This document shows, piece by piece, positions 32,011-41,404 of a stretch of DNA of 64,000 bases (its first letter is position 1; each line of letters opens with the position of its first letter). The notes beneath the pieces are model-generated. The model was not told the origin of the DNA. It saw only the letters and a list, made by a program, of their open reading frames with translations, and ran no database searches. The translations under genes and the position numbers were made by a program. Source of the stretch: Oscillospiraceae bacterium (lineage in GTDB: Bacteria > Bacillota > Clostridia > Oscillospirales > Oscillospiraceae); assembly GCA_015067615.1 (NCBI GenBank), contig SVMD01000001.1, forward strand, positions 62,787-126,786, read 5' to 3'.

Positions 32011-32127
32011 GAGAGAAAAAATGGGCGCAGTCCGCCCCTGCCCCCAAAACAAAAATGAGCGCAAAGCGCCCATCCGGATTCCGTAGTTTTGTTTACCGAC
32101 AGGATGGTTACGAACTGTCCTATAAAG
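32011..32127 (-). ncRNA. preQ1 riboswitch-like leader of queT (class III-like) with terminator
   Basis: In the minus-strand mRNA, GACAG (32115-32119) pairs with CTGTC (32098-32102), leaving loop bases CCATC (32103-32107) that can pair with GATGG (32070-32074) as a pseudoknot. The extended arm ATGGGCGC (32066-32073) is perfectly complementary to GCGCCCAT (32021-32028), the 3' arm of a terminator (GGGCG/CGCCC, then TTTTTT at 32015-32020). Ligand-stabilised pseudoknot formation would free the terminator and switch queT off. Class III preQ1 switches are known from Ruminococcaceae queT leaders; class assignment here is from context and fold, not from an alignment. Confidence 0.78.
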
Positions 32128-32135
32128 TTGGGGGT

Positions 32136-32164
32136 ATTATACCCCGGATGGGGCGGAAAGTCAA
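32136..32164 (-). promoter_or_regulatory. Promoter of the queT riboswitch transcript
   Basis: Minus strand TTGACT (32159-32164), 17 bp, TATAAT (32136-32141). The -10 lies within the palindrome GGGGTATAATACCCC. Confidence 0.75.
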
Positions 32165-32187
32165 GGCTTAAGATTTTCTTGATCCGG

Positions 32188-32216
32188 TTGATTTTGACCG
32201 CCGGATTTGCTAAAAT
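32188..32216 (+). promoter_or_regulatory. Promoter of the LtaS-like gene
   Basis: TTGATT (32188-32193), 17 bp, TAAAAT (32211-32216), with TGC before the -10 box. It is divergent from the queT promoter. Confidence 0.65.
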
Positions 32217-32249
32217 ACCTCTATCTTTGCGACAAATGAAGGGATCCCC

Positions 32250-33785
32250 ATGAGTAAACAAGTGGAAAAAACCAGACCAGGAAAATATCTGGATAAAAAA
32301 CCCTCCCGGCGGAAAGGCGTCTTCGGTACGGCGCTCTGCGGGCTGCTATTGGCTGTTGCCTGCCTGTGCTTCTTTGCCGCCCGGTGGTATATCAAAACCT
32401 ACGGCGATCTGGGCTTTGATTCCATTCTGTACACTGTGTTTTCTGATTTGGGGGGTGTTCAGTCGGGGCTGATATGGTCCTTCTGCCTGAGGGCGATTTT
32501 TCCGGCAGTTGCATGCACCGCTGCCGGAACCGCCGCACTGGTGCTGCTGCGGCGTAAGCGGGGACAGCGGATCCTGAGCCGGGTGACGGCCCTGGTGCTG
32601 AGCCTGCTGATGATCACCCAGGCGGCTTTTTCCACAGGCCTGCCGGAGTATATCTACGGACTGTTCAATGACAGCGAGGTCTTTGAAACATACTATGTTT
32701 CTCCGGAGGACGTGCAGATCACCTTCCCGGAGGAAAAGCGGAACCTCATTTACATCTTCCTGGAATCCATGGAGATCAGCTACCTGTCCCAGGAGCTGGG
32801 CGGCGCCATGGAGGAGAATCTGATCCCGGAGCTGTATGAGCTGGCCGGGGACAATATCAACTTCTCCCACAACGATGATGTGGGCGGCTTCCTGCCCGTT
32901 ACCGGCACCACCTGGACCATCGGCGCCATGGTGGGACATACCGCAGGTGTACCCCTGAAGCTGCCGCCTGAGGTGGAGGAAAACGACTACGGCCAGGATG
33001 ATAAGGGTTTCCTGCCGGGCATCGTTTCTCTGCAGGACATTCTGGCGGAGGAGGGCTACTACCAGACTTTGATGGTGGGAAGTGTTGCTAGCTTTGGCGG
33101 ACGGCGGCAGTATTACCTGCAGCACGGTGCGGACCACATCTACGATATCTCCACTGCCCGGCGGGATAGCATTGTTCCGGGGGACTATTTCGTCTGGTGG
33201 GGCATGGAGGACAAGTACCTGTTTGAGTACGCAAAGCAGGAACTGACGGAGATATCCCAAAAGGATCAGCCCTTTGCCTTTACCATGCTCACCGTAGACA
33301 CCCATCATATCGGCGGCTATGCCTGCGAATACTGCGAAAATGTCCATGAGGAGCAGTATTCCAATGTCATGTCCTGTTCCAGTAAGCAGGTGGCGGAGTT
33401 TATGCAGTGGCTTCAGCAGCAGCCCTTCTATGAGAACACCACTGTCATTATCACCGGCGATCACCTGTCCATGGACAAGGGCTATTTCAGCCGGAATGTG
33501 GAGGATAGCTACGTCCGCCGGAACTACAACTGCTTTGTCAATTCCGCTGTGGATACGGCTTACAGTAAGAACCGGTCCTTCAGCTGTATGGACATGTTCC
33601 CTACCACCCTGGCGGCCATGGGCTGCACCATCGAAGGGGACTATCTGGGACTGGGCGTGAACCTGTTCTCGGGGAAGCCCACCCTGATCGAGAAAATCGG
33701 CTATGAACGGTTTGACCGGCAGGTGTCCATGGGGTCTGAATACTATGCGGTAAATTTCCGGCTGGAAGAACCGGAGGAAGAATAA
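32250..33785 (+). CDS. LTA synthase-like sulfatase-fold phosphoglycerol transferase
   Basis: This 511-residue envelope enzyme has an N-terminal cytoplasmic stretch, about three membrane helices (residues ~22-125: GTALCGLLLAVACLCFFAARW, AIFPAVACTAAGTAALVLL, LVLSLLMITQAAF) and an extracellular sulfatase domain from ~150. NLIYIFLESMEIS holds a metal-binding acidic residue, VTGTTWTIGAM contains the candidate catalytic threonine, and VIITGDHLSMDKGYF holds later metal ligands. LtaS uses phosphatidylglycerol to build lipoteichoic acid; here fewer helices than the usual five are seen, so a related phosphoglycerol transferase (MdoB/OpgB-like) is equally possible. Monocistronic. Confidence 0.85.
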   Translation: MSKQVEKTRPGKYLDKKPSRRKGVFGTALCGLLLAVACLCFFAARWYIKTYGDLGFDSILYTVFSDLGGVQSGLIWSFCLRAIFPAVACTAAGTAALVLLRRKRGQRILSRVTALVLSLLMITQAAFSTGLPEYIYGLFNDSEVFETYYVSPEDVQITFPEEKRNLIYIFLESMEISYLSQELGGAMEENLIPELYELAGDNINFSHNDDVGGFLPVTGTTWTIGAMVGHTAGVPLKLPPEVEENDYGQDDKGFLPGIVSLQDILAEEGYYQTLMVGSVASFGGRRQYYLQHGADHIYDISTARRDSIVPGDYFVWWGMEDKYLFEYAKQELTEISQKDQPFAFTMLTVDTHHIGGYACEYCENVHEEQYSNVMSCSSKQVAEFMQWLQQQPFYENTTVIITGDHLSMDKGYFSRNVEDSYVRRNYNCFVNSAVDTAYSKNRSFSCMDMFPTTLAAMGCTIEGDYLGLGVNLFSGKPTLIEKIGYERFDRQVSMGSEYYAVNFRLEEPEEE

Positions 33786-33788
33786 CGT

Positions 33789-33821
33789 AAATCCCGGAGG
33801 ATACGTCCCTCCGGGATTTTT
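33789..33821 (+). terminator. Terminator of the LtaS-like gene
   Basis: AAATCCCGGAGG and CCTCCGGGATTTTT form a 12-bp stem with a 7-base loop and T-run. Confidence 0.9.
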
Positions 33822-33832
33822 GCGTGTTCGGA

Positions 33833-34003
33833 TAAAATATCGGTTAGCGGTGCAGCTGCCTTGCCTCCCCTTGAGGGGAGGTGGCCCGTAGGGCCGGAGG
33901 GGTGAAAGCCGGAATTCATTGCGATCGCCTGCCCTTCACCCCTCAGTCAGCTTCGCTGACAGCTCCCCTTAAGGGGAGCCGTTAGTGCGCTAAACGCTAA
34001 TTG
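33833..34003. repeat. TIR-bounded intergenic element, copy R5 (core type C)
   Basis: Ends are TAAAATATCGGTTA and TAAACGCTAATTGA, the most diverged of the ten pairs. The core is nearly the same as R4, with small differences such as GGAATTCATTGCGATCGCC. It lies between two convergent terminators. Confidence 0.85.
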
Positions 34004-34013
34004 ATAAGCCCAA

Positions 34014-34045
34014 AGAAATGTCCCCGGCTGTGAAAGCCGGGGACA
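34014..34045 (-). terminator. Terminator of the M18 aminopeptidase gene
   Basis: GTCCCCGGCT and AGCCGGGGAC form a 10-bp stem followed on the minus strand by ATTTCTTT. Confidence 0.85.
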
Positions 34046-34057
34046 GGGATGAATCCA

Positions 34058-35443
34058 TTATGCCAAGTAGATAGCCTTGCAGGCTTCCATTGTAGCCCAG
34101 CAGTCCAGCTTGGACACGATCTCCCAGGGAGCGTGCATGCTCAGAACGGGGACACCGGCATCCACGGTGGGGATGTTGCGGTTGGCCATGTCGGCAGCCA
34201 CGGTGCCGCCGCCGCCCACGTCAACGGCGCCCAGGGTGGCGATCTGCCAGATCACGTTGTTCTTCTCAAAGGTGGAGCGGATATGGCTCATGACCTCGGC
34301 GGAGGCGTCGGAGCAGCCGCTCTTACCACGGGAACCGGTGTACTTGCAGATGGACACGCCGTAGTTCAGCTTGGAGTTGTTCCGGCGGTCGGAGACCTCG
34401 GGGAAGTTGGGATCGAAGGCGTTGGAAACGTCGGCGGACAGGCAGAAGGAGTTGGCGAAGCAGTCATCCAGCTTGACGCCCTGAGCGTCGCACAGGCCGC
34501 CCATGAAATGCTCGAAGTACTTGCTCTTCATGCCGGTCAGGCCCATGGAGCCCACCTCTTCCTTGTCGGCCAGGATGCACACAGCGGTCTTGGCGGGGGT
34601 GGGGATGGTGAACAGGGCTTCCAGCTCGGCGTAGGCGCAGACCCGGTCATCGTGGCCGTAGGCAGCGATGAGGCTCCGGTCGAAGCCCACCTCACGGCAC
34701 TTGCCGGCGGGAACGATGCTCAGCTCAGCGGACAGGAAGTCGGACTCCACGATGCCGTACTTCTCGTTCAGCCACTTGATGATGTTCAGCTTGACCAGGT
34801 CGGAGCCTTCGCCCTCGATGGGCTCGGAGCCCAGGATCACGTTCAGCTGCTCGCCGCCGATGATCTTGGGGGCGGGCTTCTCCATCTGGCCGGAAGCCAG
34901 GTGGGGCAGCAGGTCGGAGATCATCAGGATGGGATCGTTCTCATCCTCACCGATGGTGATATTGACGGGGGTGCCGTCCATCTTCACGACGACGCCGTGA
35001 ATGGCCAGGGGCAGAGCCACCCACTGGTACTTCTTGATGCCGCCGTAGTAATGGGTCTTGAAGTAAGCGATCTCGGAATCCTCGTACAGGGGATTGGGCT
35101 TCAGGTCCATCCGGGGAGAATCCACATGGGCAGCACAGATATTGGCACCCTTGGCCAGGGACTCGGTGCCGACCACAGCCAGGGCGATGGCCTTGCCGCG
35201 GTTGTTGTAGTAGATCTTGTCGCCGGGCTTGGCTTCCATGCCGGGGACAAAGGGAACGAAGCCGTACTTCTCAGCTTCGCGGATAGCCCAGTCGGTTGCC
35301 TCGCGCTCGGTCTTGGCCTCGTCCATGAAGGTCATGTAACGCTTGCAGTAGTTTTCCATTGCGGCGCGCTCTTCGGCGGAAATGCGGGTAAAGCCGTTCT
35401 TGGGAGCGGCCAGTAAGGACTTGCGCAGTTCTTCGGTAGTCAT
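34058..35443 (-). CDS. apeB: M18-family aminopeptidase
   Basis: This 461-residue cytosolic metallo-aminopeptidase removes N-terminal residues from peptides. Zinc-site elements are NICAAHVDSPRMDLKP (~99-114), FDRSLIAAYGHDDRVCAYAELEAL with HDD (~256-279), ADKEEVGSMGLTG (acid-base and metal glutamates, ~292-304), SADVSNAFDPNFPE and the C-terminal PVLSMHAPWEIVSKLD (His ligand). The length and the GSRGKSGCSDASAE segment match the M18 type common in Clostridia, annotated as aminopeptidase 1. Start ATG follows ACGGAGGTACCACC. It has its own promoter at the end of coaE. Confidence 0.94.
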   Translation of the reverse strand: MTTEELRKSLLAAPKNGFTRISAEERAAMENYCKRYMTFMDEAKTEREATDWAIREAEKYGFVPFVPGMEAKPGDKIYYNNRGKAIALAVVGTESLAKGANICAAHVDSPRMDLKPNPLYEDSEIAYFKTHYYGGIKKYQWVALPLAIHGVVVKMDGTPVNITIGEDENDPILMISDLLPHLASGQMEKPAPKIIGGEQLNVILGSEPIEGEGSDLVKLNIIKWLNEKYGIVESDFLSAELSIVPAGKCREVGFDRSLIAAYGHDDRVCAYAELEALFTIPTPAKTAVCILADKEEVGSMGLTGMKSKYFEHFMGGLCDAQGVKLDDCFANSFCLSADVSNAFDPNFPEVSDRRNNSKLNYGVSICKYTGSRGKSGCSDASAEVMSHIRSTFEKNNVIWQIATLGAVDVGGGGTVAADMANRNIPTVDAGVPVLSMHAPWEIVSKLDCWATMEACKAIYLA

Positions 35444-35467
35444 GGTGGTACCTCCGTAAAAAATTAG

Positions 35468-35526
35468 GTAGGGGAGAGTCCATCGGACCCTCCCCTACAT
35501 TATACCCAGATCTGACAAAAAAGCAA
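35468..35526 (-). promoter_or_regulatory. apeB promoter followed by a leader hairpin that also ends coaE
   Basis: Minus strand TTGCTT (35521-35526), 16 bp, TATAAT (35499-35504). Directly after it GTAGGGGAG...CTCCCCTAC (35468-35498) forms a 9-bp (extendable to 13) stem, then TTTTTT, then the apeB ribosome binding site. The hairpin contains the coaE stop codon; it can terminate the upstream operon and may attenuate apeB. Confidence 0.65.
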
Positions 35527-36070
35527 GACATTTTGTTGCGAACGCATCTAAGCTGGAATTATTCGGTAAGACATGGTCGCAGCGTTGCCGGAACCAGCTT
35601 TCGTCATGCTGGGCGGCGATGCGGCTCCGGGCGTAGCTTTCGGAAATGCCGTCCCGGGCCATAAGCCGCCGAACCCGATCCTCGGTGGGGGCGGTGACGG
35701 CCACAGTCACGTCGCAAAGCTCCGCAAGCTCCCCCTCAAACAGGCCGATGGCGTCAATGGCGGCAAGCTTTGGGCTGCTTTCCAGACGGCGCAGCACCTC
35801 TTTTTTCACTGCCGCGTGGGTGATGGCGTTTAAGTCCAGCAGGGCGGCTTCGTCCGCAAAGACGATGGCGCCCAGCTTCTTCCGGTTCAGACTGCCATCC
35901 TCGATGACACCGGGGAACCGGGCATCGATGGCGGAAAGCATGGCCTTGTCAGTTTTCAGCAGCTCGTGGTAGATGGCATCGCAGTCCAGAATCAGGCCGC
36001 CTTTGTCCGCAATGAGGTTCAGCAGCGTGGTCTTGCCGCAGCCGCTGCCGCCGGTAATGCCGATGATCAT
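35495..36070 (-). CDS. coaE: Dephospho-CoA kinase
   Basis: This 191-residue kinase catalyses the last step of coenzyme A synthesis, phosphorylating the ribose of dephospho-CoA. MIIGITGGSGCGKTT is the P-loop (residues 1-15), followed by LILDCDAIYHELL with the DxD-type catalytic aspartate, GAIVFADEAALLDLNAITHAAV, and VAVTAPTEDRVRRLMARDGIS (lid region). The family motif AIPLLFE is changed to AIGLFE. ATG 36070 overlaps the stop of the preceding Sua5 gene as ATGA and lies behind GGAGGAAGCCAA within that gene, so the two are coupled. Confidence 0.92.
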   Translation of the reverse strand: MIIGITGGSGCGKTTLLNLIADKGGLILDCDAIYHELLKTDKAMLSAIDARFPGVIEDGSLNRKKLGAIVFADEAALLDLNAITHAAVKKEVLRRLESSPKLAAIDAIGLFEGELAELCDVTVAVTAPTEDRVRRLMARDGISESYARSRIAAQHDESWFRQRCDHVLPNNSSLDAFATKCLAFLSDLGIM

Positions 36071-37104
36071 TTGGCTTCCTCCTCCGCGTCCACCACGTGG
36101 AAGGCAGCGGCCTTTTTCAGACGGTTCTGCACCGCATAGGCCACGCCGCCGCCCACGGGGCACCGGGCGTAGACCTGATGGATACTGGCATCGTCCAGCT
36201 CCCGCAGTGCCGCAAACAGACCGGCGGAGAGGGTATTGACATCTGCCTCCATACCGTAGGACAGGGGATCACAGCCTTCGTACAGGGAAAGCTCCTCCTC
36301 AAAGCACAGCACCCGGTCACCGGGGGTGAAGTGGGCGCGGATATACTGGGCAGCGGCTTCCCGGCTGCCGGAGACGATGACCACCGGGGCGGTGGGGGCA
36401 TAGTGGCGGTACTTCATGCCCGGGGCTCGGACCACATCGTCCTTGCCCAGCTGGGAGGTGACCGCCTTGTCCACCTCGATTTCGCCCAGCACTTCGGAAA
36501 GCTGCTCCGGGGTGATGCCGCCGGGCCGCAGAAGCCGGGGACGTTCTCCGCTCAAATCGATGATGGTACTTTCCACACCCACCCGGCAGGGGCCACCGTC
36601 CACGATGGCATCAATGCGGCCGTCGTGGTCGTATTTCACATGCTTGGCGGTGGTGGTGGAGGGCTTGCCGGAGATATTGGCAGAGGGGGCAGCCAGAGGG
36701 ACCCCGGAAAGGCGGATGATCTCTCTCGTCACATCGCTGTCCGGGCAGCGGACGGCCACGGTATCTAAGTTTCCGGTGGTGCGCTTCGGTACGATGGACC
36801 GGGCGGGCAGCACCATGGTCAGGGGGCCGGGCCAGAATTTTTCCGCCAGGTCATAGGCACTTTGGGGGATATGATGGCAGAACAGCTCGATCTGCTCCGG
36901 ACCGGAGATGTGCAGAATCAGTGGATTGTCCTGGGGACGGCCCTTGGCCTCGAAGATCTTCGCAACAGCCGTTTCATCCAGACCGTTGGCACCTAAGCCG
37001 TAGACAGTCTCCGTGGGGATGGCCACCAGACCGCCCTGCATGATGATGTTGGCGGCGATGGCGGGCGTTTTCGGATCTTCCGCAGATAAGTATAGGGTAT
37101 TCAT
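36067..37104 (-). CDS. L-threonylcarbamoyladenylate synthase (Sua5 type)
   Basis: This 345-residue enzyme makes threonylcarbamoyl-AMP from threonine, bicarbonate and ATP, the precursor of the t6A modification in tRNAs reading ANN codons. The YrdC domain (1-~205) shows GLVAIPTETVYGLGANG, KGRPQDNPLILHI and PSANISGKPSTTTAKHV; the C-terminal ~130 residues form the Sua5 domain linked by the proline-rich APGMKYRHYAPTAPV. Start ATG 37104 follows GGAGGTGTGACC. First gene of the operon with coaE. A palindromic repeat lies directly upstream, so the promoter must overlap or precede it. Confidence 0.94.
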   Translation of the reverse strand: MNTLYLSAEDPKTPAIAANIIMQGGLVAIPTETVYGLGANGLDETAVAKIFEAKGRPQDNPLILHISGPEQIELFCHHIPQSAYDLAEKFWPGPLTMVLPARSIVPKRTTGNLDTVAVRCPDSDVTREIIRLSGVPLAAPSANISGKPSTTTAKHVKYDHDGRIDAIVDGGPCRVGVESTIIDLSGERPRLLRPGGITPEQLSEVLGEIEVDKAVTSQLGKDDVVRAPGMKYRHYAPTAPVVIVSGSREAAAQYIRAHFTPGDRVLCFEEELSLYEGCDPLSYGMEADVNTLSAGLFAALRELDDASIHQVYARCPVGGGVAYAVQNRLKKAAAFHVVDAEEEAK

Positions 37105-37126
37105 GGTCACACCTCCTGGGTGGTGA

Positions 37127-37220
37127 AATGCAAAATGCACAATGCATAATGCAAAATTATTTGATTACATCGCGAAGCGATACCTTTATTCTACATTCTG
37201 AATTCTGCATTCTGCATTGA
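37127..37220. repeat. AATGCA-rich inverted repeat element
   Basis: The left part repeats TGCAAAATGCACAATGCATAATGC, the right part is its approximate inverse (TCTGAATTCTGCATTCTGCATTG), and the centre holds ATCGCGAAGCGAT. This is a short dispersed intergenic repeat type unrelated to the TIR family. No gene inside. Confidence 0.7.
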
Positions 37221-37226
37221 AATGAG

Positions 37227-37259
37227 CAAATGGGCTGTGGCAATGCCGCAGCCCATTTG
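37227..37259 (-). terminator. Terminator of tpiA
   Basis: CAAATGGGCTG and CAGCCCATTTG pair (11 bp) around a GC-rich loop; on the minus strand CTCATTTC follows. Confidence 0.75.
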
Positions 37260-37270
37260 GTTATTTCGGA

Positions 37271-38050
37271 TTACACGGTGGGCTGGTTGGCTGCCTCGAT
37301 GATCTTGACGAACTTCTCGGGAACCAGGGAAGCGCCGCCGATCAGGCCGCCGTCGATGTCGGGCTGAGCCAGCAGTTCGAAGGCGTTCTTCTCGTTCATG
37401 GAGCCGCCGTACAGGATGGAGATCGCACGGGCGTTCTTGGAGGAGTACAGCTTGCGGACCACGCTGCGGATCATCTCGCAGACTTCCTCAGCCTGCTCGG
37501 GGGTGGCGGTCAGGCCGGTGCCGATGGCCCAGATGGGCTCGTAGGCGATGATGACCTTGCGGATCTTGTCCTCGGGGACACCTGCCAGGCCCAGCTTGAT
37601 CTGCATGGTGATGTGCTCGGCGGTGATGCCGGCCTCACGCTGCTGCAGGGTCTCGCCGCAGCACATGATGGGGATCAGGCCAGCGTCCAGAGCGGCCAGG
37701 ACCTTTGCATTGACGTCGGCGTCGGTCTCGCCGTACATCTCACGGCGCTCGGAGTGGCCGATGATGACGTACTTGCAGCCGGCGTCAACCAGCATATTGG
37801 TGGCGATTTCGCCGGTGTAGGCGCCGGAAGCCTTGGCGTTGCAGTTCTCAGCACCGATGCCAACGCGGGTCTCACGCATGGCGCGGACAGCGGCGGGGAT
37901 GCAGATGGCGGGGACGCACAGGGCAACATCGCACCAGCGGCCCTTGGGCATGATGGCCTTCAGCTGGGTCATAAACTCCTTGGTCTCGGAGGGAGTCTTG
38001 TTCATCTTCCAGTTGCCGGCAATGACGGTCTTACGATACTTTCTGTTCAT
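37271..38050 (-). CDS. tpiA: Triosephosphate isomerase
   Basis: This 259-residue glycolytic enzyme interconverts dihydroxyacetone phosphate and glyceraldehyde-3-phosphate. AGNWKMNKT (residues 11-19) holds the active-site Asn/Lys, IIGHSERRE the electrophilic histidine, and IAYEPIWAIGTG the catalytic glutamate and the start of the flexible loop. SILYGGSMNEKNA and DGGLIGGASL form the phosphate-binding end. Codon usage is strongly biased, indicating high expression. It follows pgk on the same strand, with a palindromic repeat between them that may separate or tune their expression. Confidence 0.97.
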   Translation of the reverse strand: MNRKYRKTVIAGNWKMNKTPSETKEFMTQLKAIMPKGRWCDVALCVPAICIPAAVRAMRETRVGIGAENCNAKASGAYTGEIATNMLVDAGCKYVIIGHSERREMYGETDADVNAKVLAALDAGLIPIMCCGETLQQREAGITAEHITMQIKLGLAGVPEDKIRKVIIAYEPIWAIGTGLTATPEQAEEVCEMIRSVVRKLYSSKNARAISILYGGSMNEKNAFELLAQPDIDGGLIGGASLVPEKFVKIIEAANQPTV

Positions 38051-38135
38051 AATGAGTCTCCTTACTATATGTACATCGGAGCCTTAAAGGGGCGATGTGA
38101 ATTTACAAATTTAGTGGTGCGCACACAAAGGATCA

Positions 38136-38236
38136 GTCATTGCGAGGAGGGGCAAGGCCCCGACGTGGCAATCCCCTTGGATTTGCGGAAACTTGGGGGG
38201 ATTGCCACGCCAGTGTGCGCACTGGCTCGCAATGAC
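38136..38236. repeat. GTCATTGCGAG inverted repeat element between pgk and tpiA
   Basis: GTCATTGCGAG (38136-38146) and CTCGCAATGAC (38226-38236) are perfect inverted ends; an inner pair CGTGGCAATCCCC/GGGGATTGCCACG (13 bp) forms a second stem. This type of GTCATTGCGAG palindrome is known as a dispersed repeat in many bacteria. Confidence 0.8.
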
Positions 38237-38267
38237 ACGGCGTATTGGGGTCGTTGCGAGAGGTTTC

Positions 38268-39464
<1,197 letters not shown>

Positions 39465-39491
39465 GGTGTTTCCTCCATAAATAATTGCGGA

Positions 39492-39974
39492 TTATTTCCG
39501 CATTTTACCGTAGTCTTGCAGATTGGGAAATTCCAGCTGGCGCAGAGCCTCGAAAACCGTGATGGCAACGGCGTTGCTCAGGTTCAGGCTGCGGATGGTA
39601 TCCCGCATGGGGATGCGCACGCAGCTGTCCCGGTGCTCTTCCAGAAAGCTTTCGGGCAGACCCTTGGTCTCCTTGCCGAAAAACAGGTAGCACTCATCGT
39701 GGTATGCTGCCTCGCAGTAGCTCCGGGGAGCCTTGGTGGACAGGCACCACATTTCGCGGACCTGATTTTTGGAGAAGAAATCATCCAGGTTTTCGTAGTC
39801 CCGGACCTCTACCTTGTCCCAGTAGTCCAGTCCTGCCCGGCGTACGGCTTTTTCGGAAATGTCAAAGCCCAGGGGCCGGATCAGATGCAGCCGGGCGCCG
39901 GTGGCGGCGCAGGTACGGGCAATATTGCCGCAGTTCTGGGGGATCTCGGGTTCTACCAGCACAATATTCAGCAT
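39492..39974 (-). CDS. trmL: tRNA (cytidine/uridine-34-2'-O)-methyltransferase TrmL
   Basis: This 160-residue SPOUT enzyme methylates the ribose of the wobble base of tRNA-Leu isoacceptors. NIVLVEPEIPQNCGNIARTCAATGARLHLIRPLGF is the typical N-terminus. The trefoil-knot SAM site is CYLFFGKETKGLPE, then VRIPMRDTIRSLNLSNAVAI. ATG 39974 follows GAGGTGAGGGTC; a GTG three codons earlier is less likely. First gene of a probable trmL-pgk-tpiA transcript, an unusual neighbour for glycolysis genes. Confidence 0.93.
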   Translation of the reverse strand: MLNIVLVEPEIPQNCGNIARTCAATGARLHLIRPLGFDISEKAVRRAGLDYWDKVEVRDYENLDDFFSKNQVREMWCLSTKAPRSYCEAAYHDECYLFFGKETKGLPESFLEEHRDSCVRIPMRDTIRSLNLSNAVAITVFEALRQLEFPNLQDYGKMRK

Positions 39975-40030
39975 GACCCTCACCTCAGAACTTTTTACAG
40001 TGTGCAGCTGCGGATTCCGAATCCGCTCGG

Positions 40031-40058
40031 AGTATATTGTATGTCAAAACTTTGGCAA
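40031..40058 (-). promoter_or_regulatory. Promoter of trmL (and possibly pgk-tpiA)
   Basis: Minus strand TTGCCA (40053-40058), 16 bp, TATACT (40031-40036). Between this and 40260 the sequence is AT-rich with several ATTCCGGA/CGGAATAA-like short repeats (40213-40257) but no gene. Confidence 0.6.
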
Positions 40059-40260
40059 AATCAATCCAAAATATGCCTAATTCAGTACTTTTTTATAGTA
40101 TTCACTAAAAAATCCGGCAAGATCAGAAAAAATTGTGAAAATTGCAGCTTGACGAAATGATTTGCTGCCGTTTTTGAAATTCCGACAGAATAATCCATGA
40201 AAAAAGCACAGGATAATTCCGGACAATTCCGGAGGATAACGGAAAAAAACGGAATAAAAC

Positions 40261-40289
40261 TTGACGCTGTCAGGGAATTTGTTTACAAT
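40261..40289 (+). promoter_or_regulatory. Promoter of the YitT-family gene
   Basis: TTGACG (40261-40266), 17 bp, TACAAT (40284-40289), about 50 bases before the start codon. Confidence 0.7.
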
Positions 40290-40339
40290 AGATTTTATCC
40301 CGGCGGTTAGGTCTGAAAGAACGCCGGAAAGGAAAGGCG

Positions 40340-41215
40340 ATGGTTATGAACACGAAAAATACCTGGAATCTAAACCGCATATTGTCCCTGCTGCTGGTGC
40401 TGGTGGGCAATATCGTCTTTGCCCTGTCCATTAAGCTATTTATCCTTCCGGCCAATCTGATCAGCTGCGGCACCACGGGCATCGCCCTGGTGGTGGACCA
40501 TATGACCGACATCCCCATGTCCACCTTTATTCTGGTGTTCAATGTGGTGATGCTGGTTCTGGGCTGGGCAGTGCTGGGCCGGAGCTTTGCCATGACCACC
40601 ATCTTCAGCTCGATTTTCTATCCCCTGGCGCTGGAATTCCTGAACCGGACCCTGGGGGATTTCATCATTACGGAAAATCTGATGCTCATGACCATCTTCG
40701 GCGGCATGTGCATGGGCGGCAGCCTGGGACTGGTGATCCGGGGCGGCGCCTCCACCGGCGGCATGGATATTCCGCCGCTGATCATCAATAAATTCTTCCG
40801 GATCCCTGTATCCGCAACGCTGTGGATGTTTGACCTGATCATCATGTTCTGTCAGCTGTCCTTCCACCCACTGGAGGACCTGCTCTACGGCGTGCTGCTG
40901 ATCATCAGTGTATCCTTCGCCCTGAACAAGGTGATGCTCTTCGGCACCAGCCGGACGGAGATTAAGATCATCAGTGAGCATTCCGAGGAGATCCGCCAGG
41001 CCATTTTGAAGGAAGTGGACCGGGGCTGCACCCTGCTCCATGGCGCGGGCGGCTACCGGGGCAATGAGCTGAACGTGATTCTCAGCGTGGTGAGCAACCA
41101 TGAGCTGCCCAAGATCGAGCGGGTGGCCCGCCAGATCGATCCCGGCTGTTTTGTGATTATCAGCCAGGTTTCCGAGGTCTGGGGCCGGGGCTTCACCCGG
41201 GCCAAGAAGGACTGA
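40340..41215 (+). CDS. YitT-family membrane protein (DUF161 + DUF2179)
   Basis: This is a 291-residue protein with about five to six membrane helices in residues 10-195 (ILSLLLVLVGNIVFALSIKLFIL; GTTGIALVVDH; MTIFGGMCMGGSLGLVIRGGASTGGMDI) and a cytosolic C-terminal DUF2179 domain (~210-291: IISEHSEEIRQAILKEVDRGCTLLHGAGGY). GGASTGGxDI is the family hallmark. The function is unknown. ATG 40340 follows GGAAAGG; another ATG two codons later is possible. Monocistronic, with its own promoter and terminator. Confidence 0.9.
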   Translation: MVMNTKNTWNLNRILSLLLVLVGNIVFALSIKLFILPANLISCGTTGIALVVDHMTDIPMSTFILVFNVVMLVLGWAVLGRSFAMTTIFSSIFYPLALEFLNRTLGDFIITENLMLMTIFGGMCMGGSLGLVIRGGASTGGMDIPPLIINKFFRIPVSATLWMFDLIIMFCQLSFHPLEDLLYGVLLIISVSFALNKVMLFGTSRTEIKIISEHSEEIRQAILKEVDRGCTLLHGAGGYRGNELNVILSVVSNHELPKIERVARQIDPGCFVIISQVSEVWGRGFTRAKKD

Positions 41216-41228
41216 ATTGTATAGCAGT

Positions 41229-41261
41229 GTGCCCGGCAGCATAAGCTGCCGGGCACTTTTT
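41229..41261 (+). terminator. Terminator of the YitT gene
   Basis: GTGCCCGGCAGC-ATAA-GCTGCCGGGCAC followed by TTTTT. Confidence 0.92.
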
Positions 41262-41360
41262 GCGGGCGGGGTATTTTTCGTGAAGTGGGCATTCCCTTCT
41301 GGGGGGGAAGTCTTTTGGACGCTCCCGCGCCACAGCAGAACGTCAACACGAGAAACAGCG

Positions 41361-41393
41361 AAAAACCGGGCCGGACAAATCGTCCGGCCCGGT
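41361..41393 (-). terminator. Terminator of the pot operon
   Basis: ACCGGGCCGGAC and GTCCGGCCCGGT form a 12-bp stem with a 5-base loop, followed on the minus strand by TTTTTCG. Confidence 0.9.
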
Positions 41394-41404
41394 GGGGAAA
41401 CACG

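Noticed and set aside
34049-35416. 455-codon plus-strand frame opposite the M18 aminopeptidase
   Set aside because: Low-complexity G/V/H/Q composition, typical of the antisense of a GC-rich, C-ending-codon gene; the minus strand has a complete metallopeptidase.
41262-41360. Possible gene between the YitT and pot terminators
   Set aside because: About 100 bases with no start plus ribosome binding site and no conserved-looking frame; the region only separates two convergent terminators.
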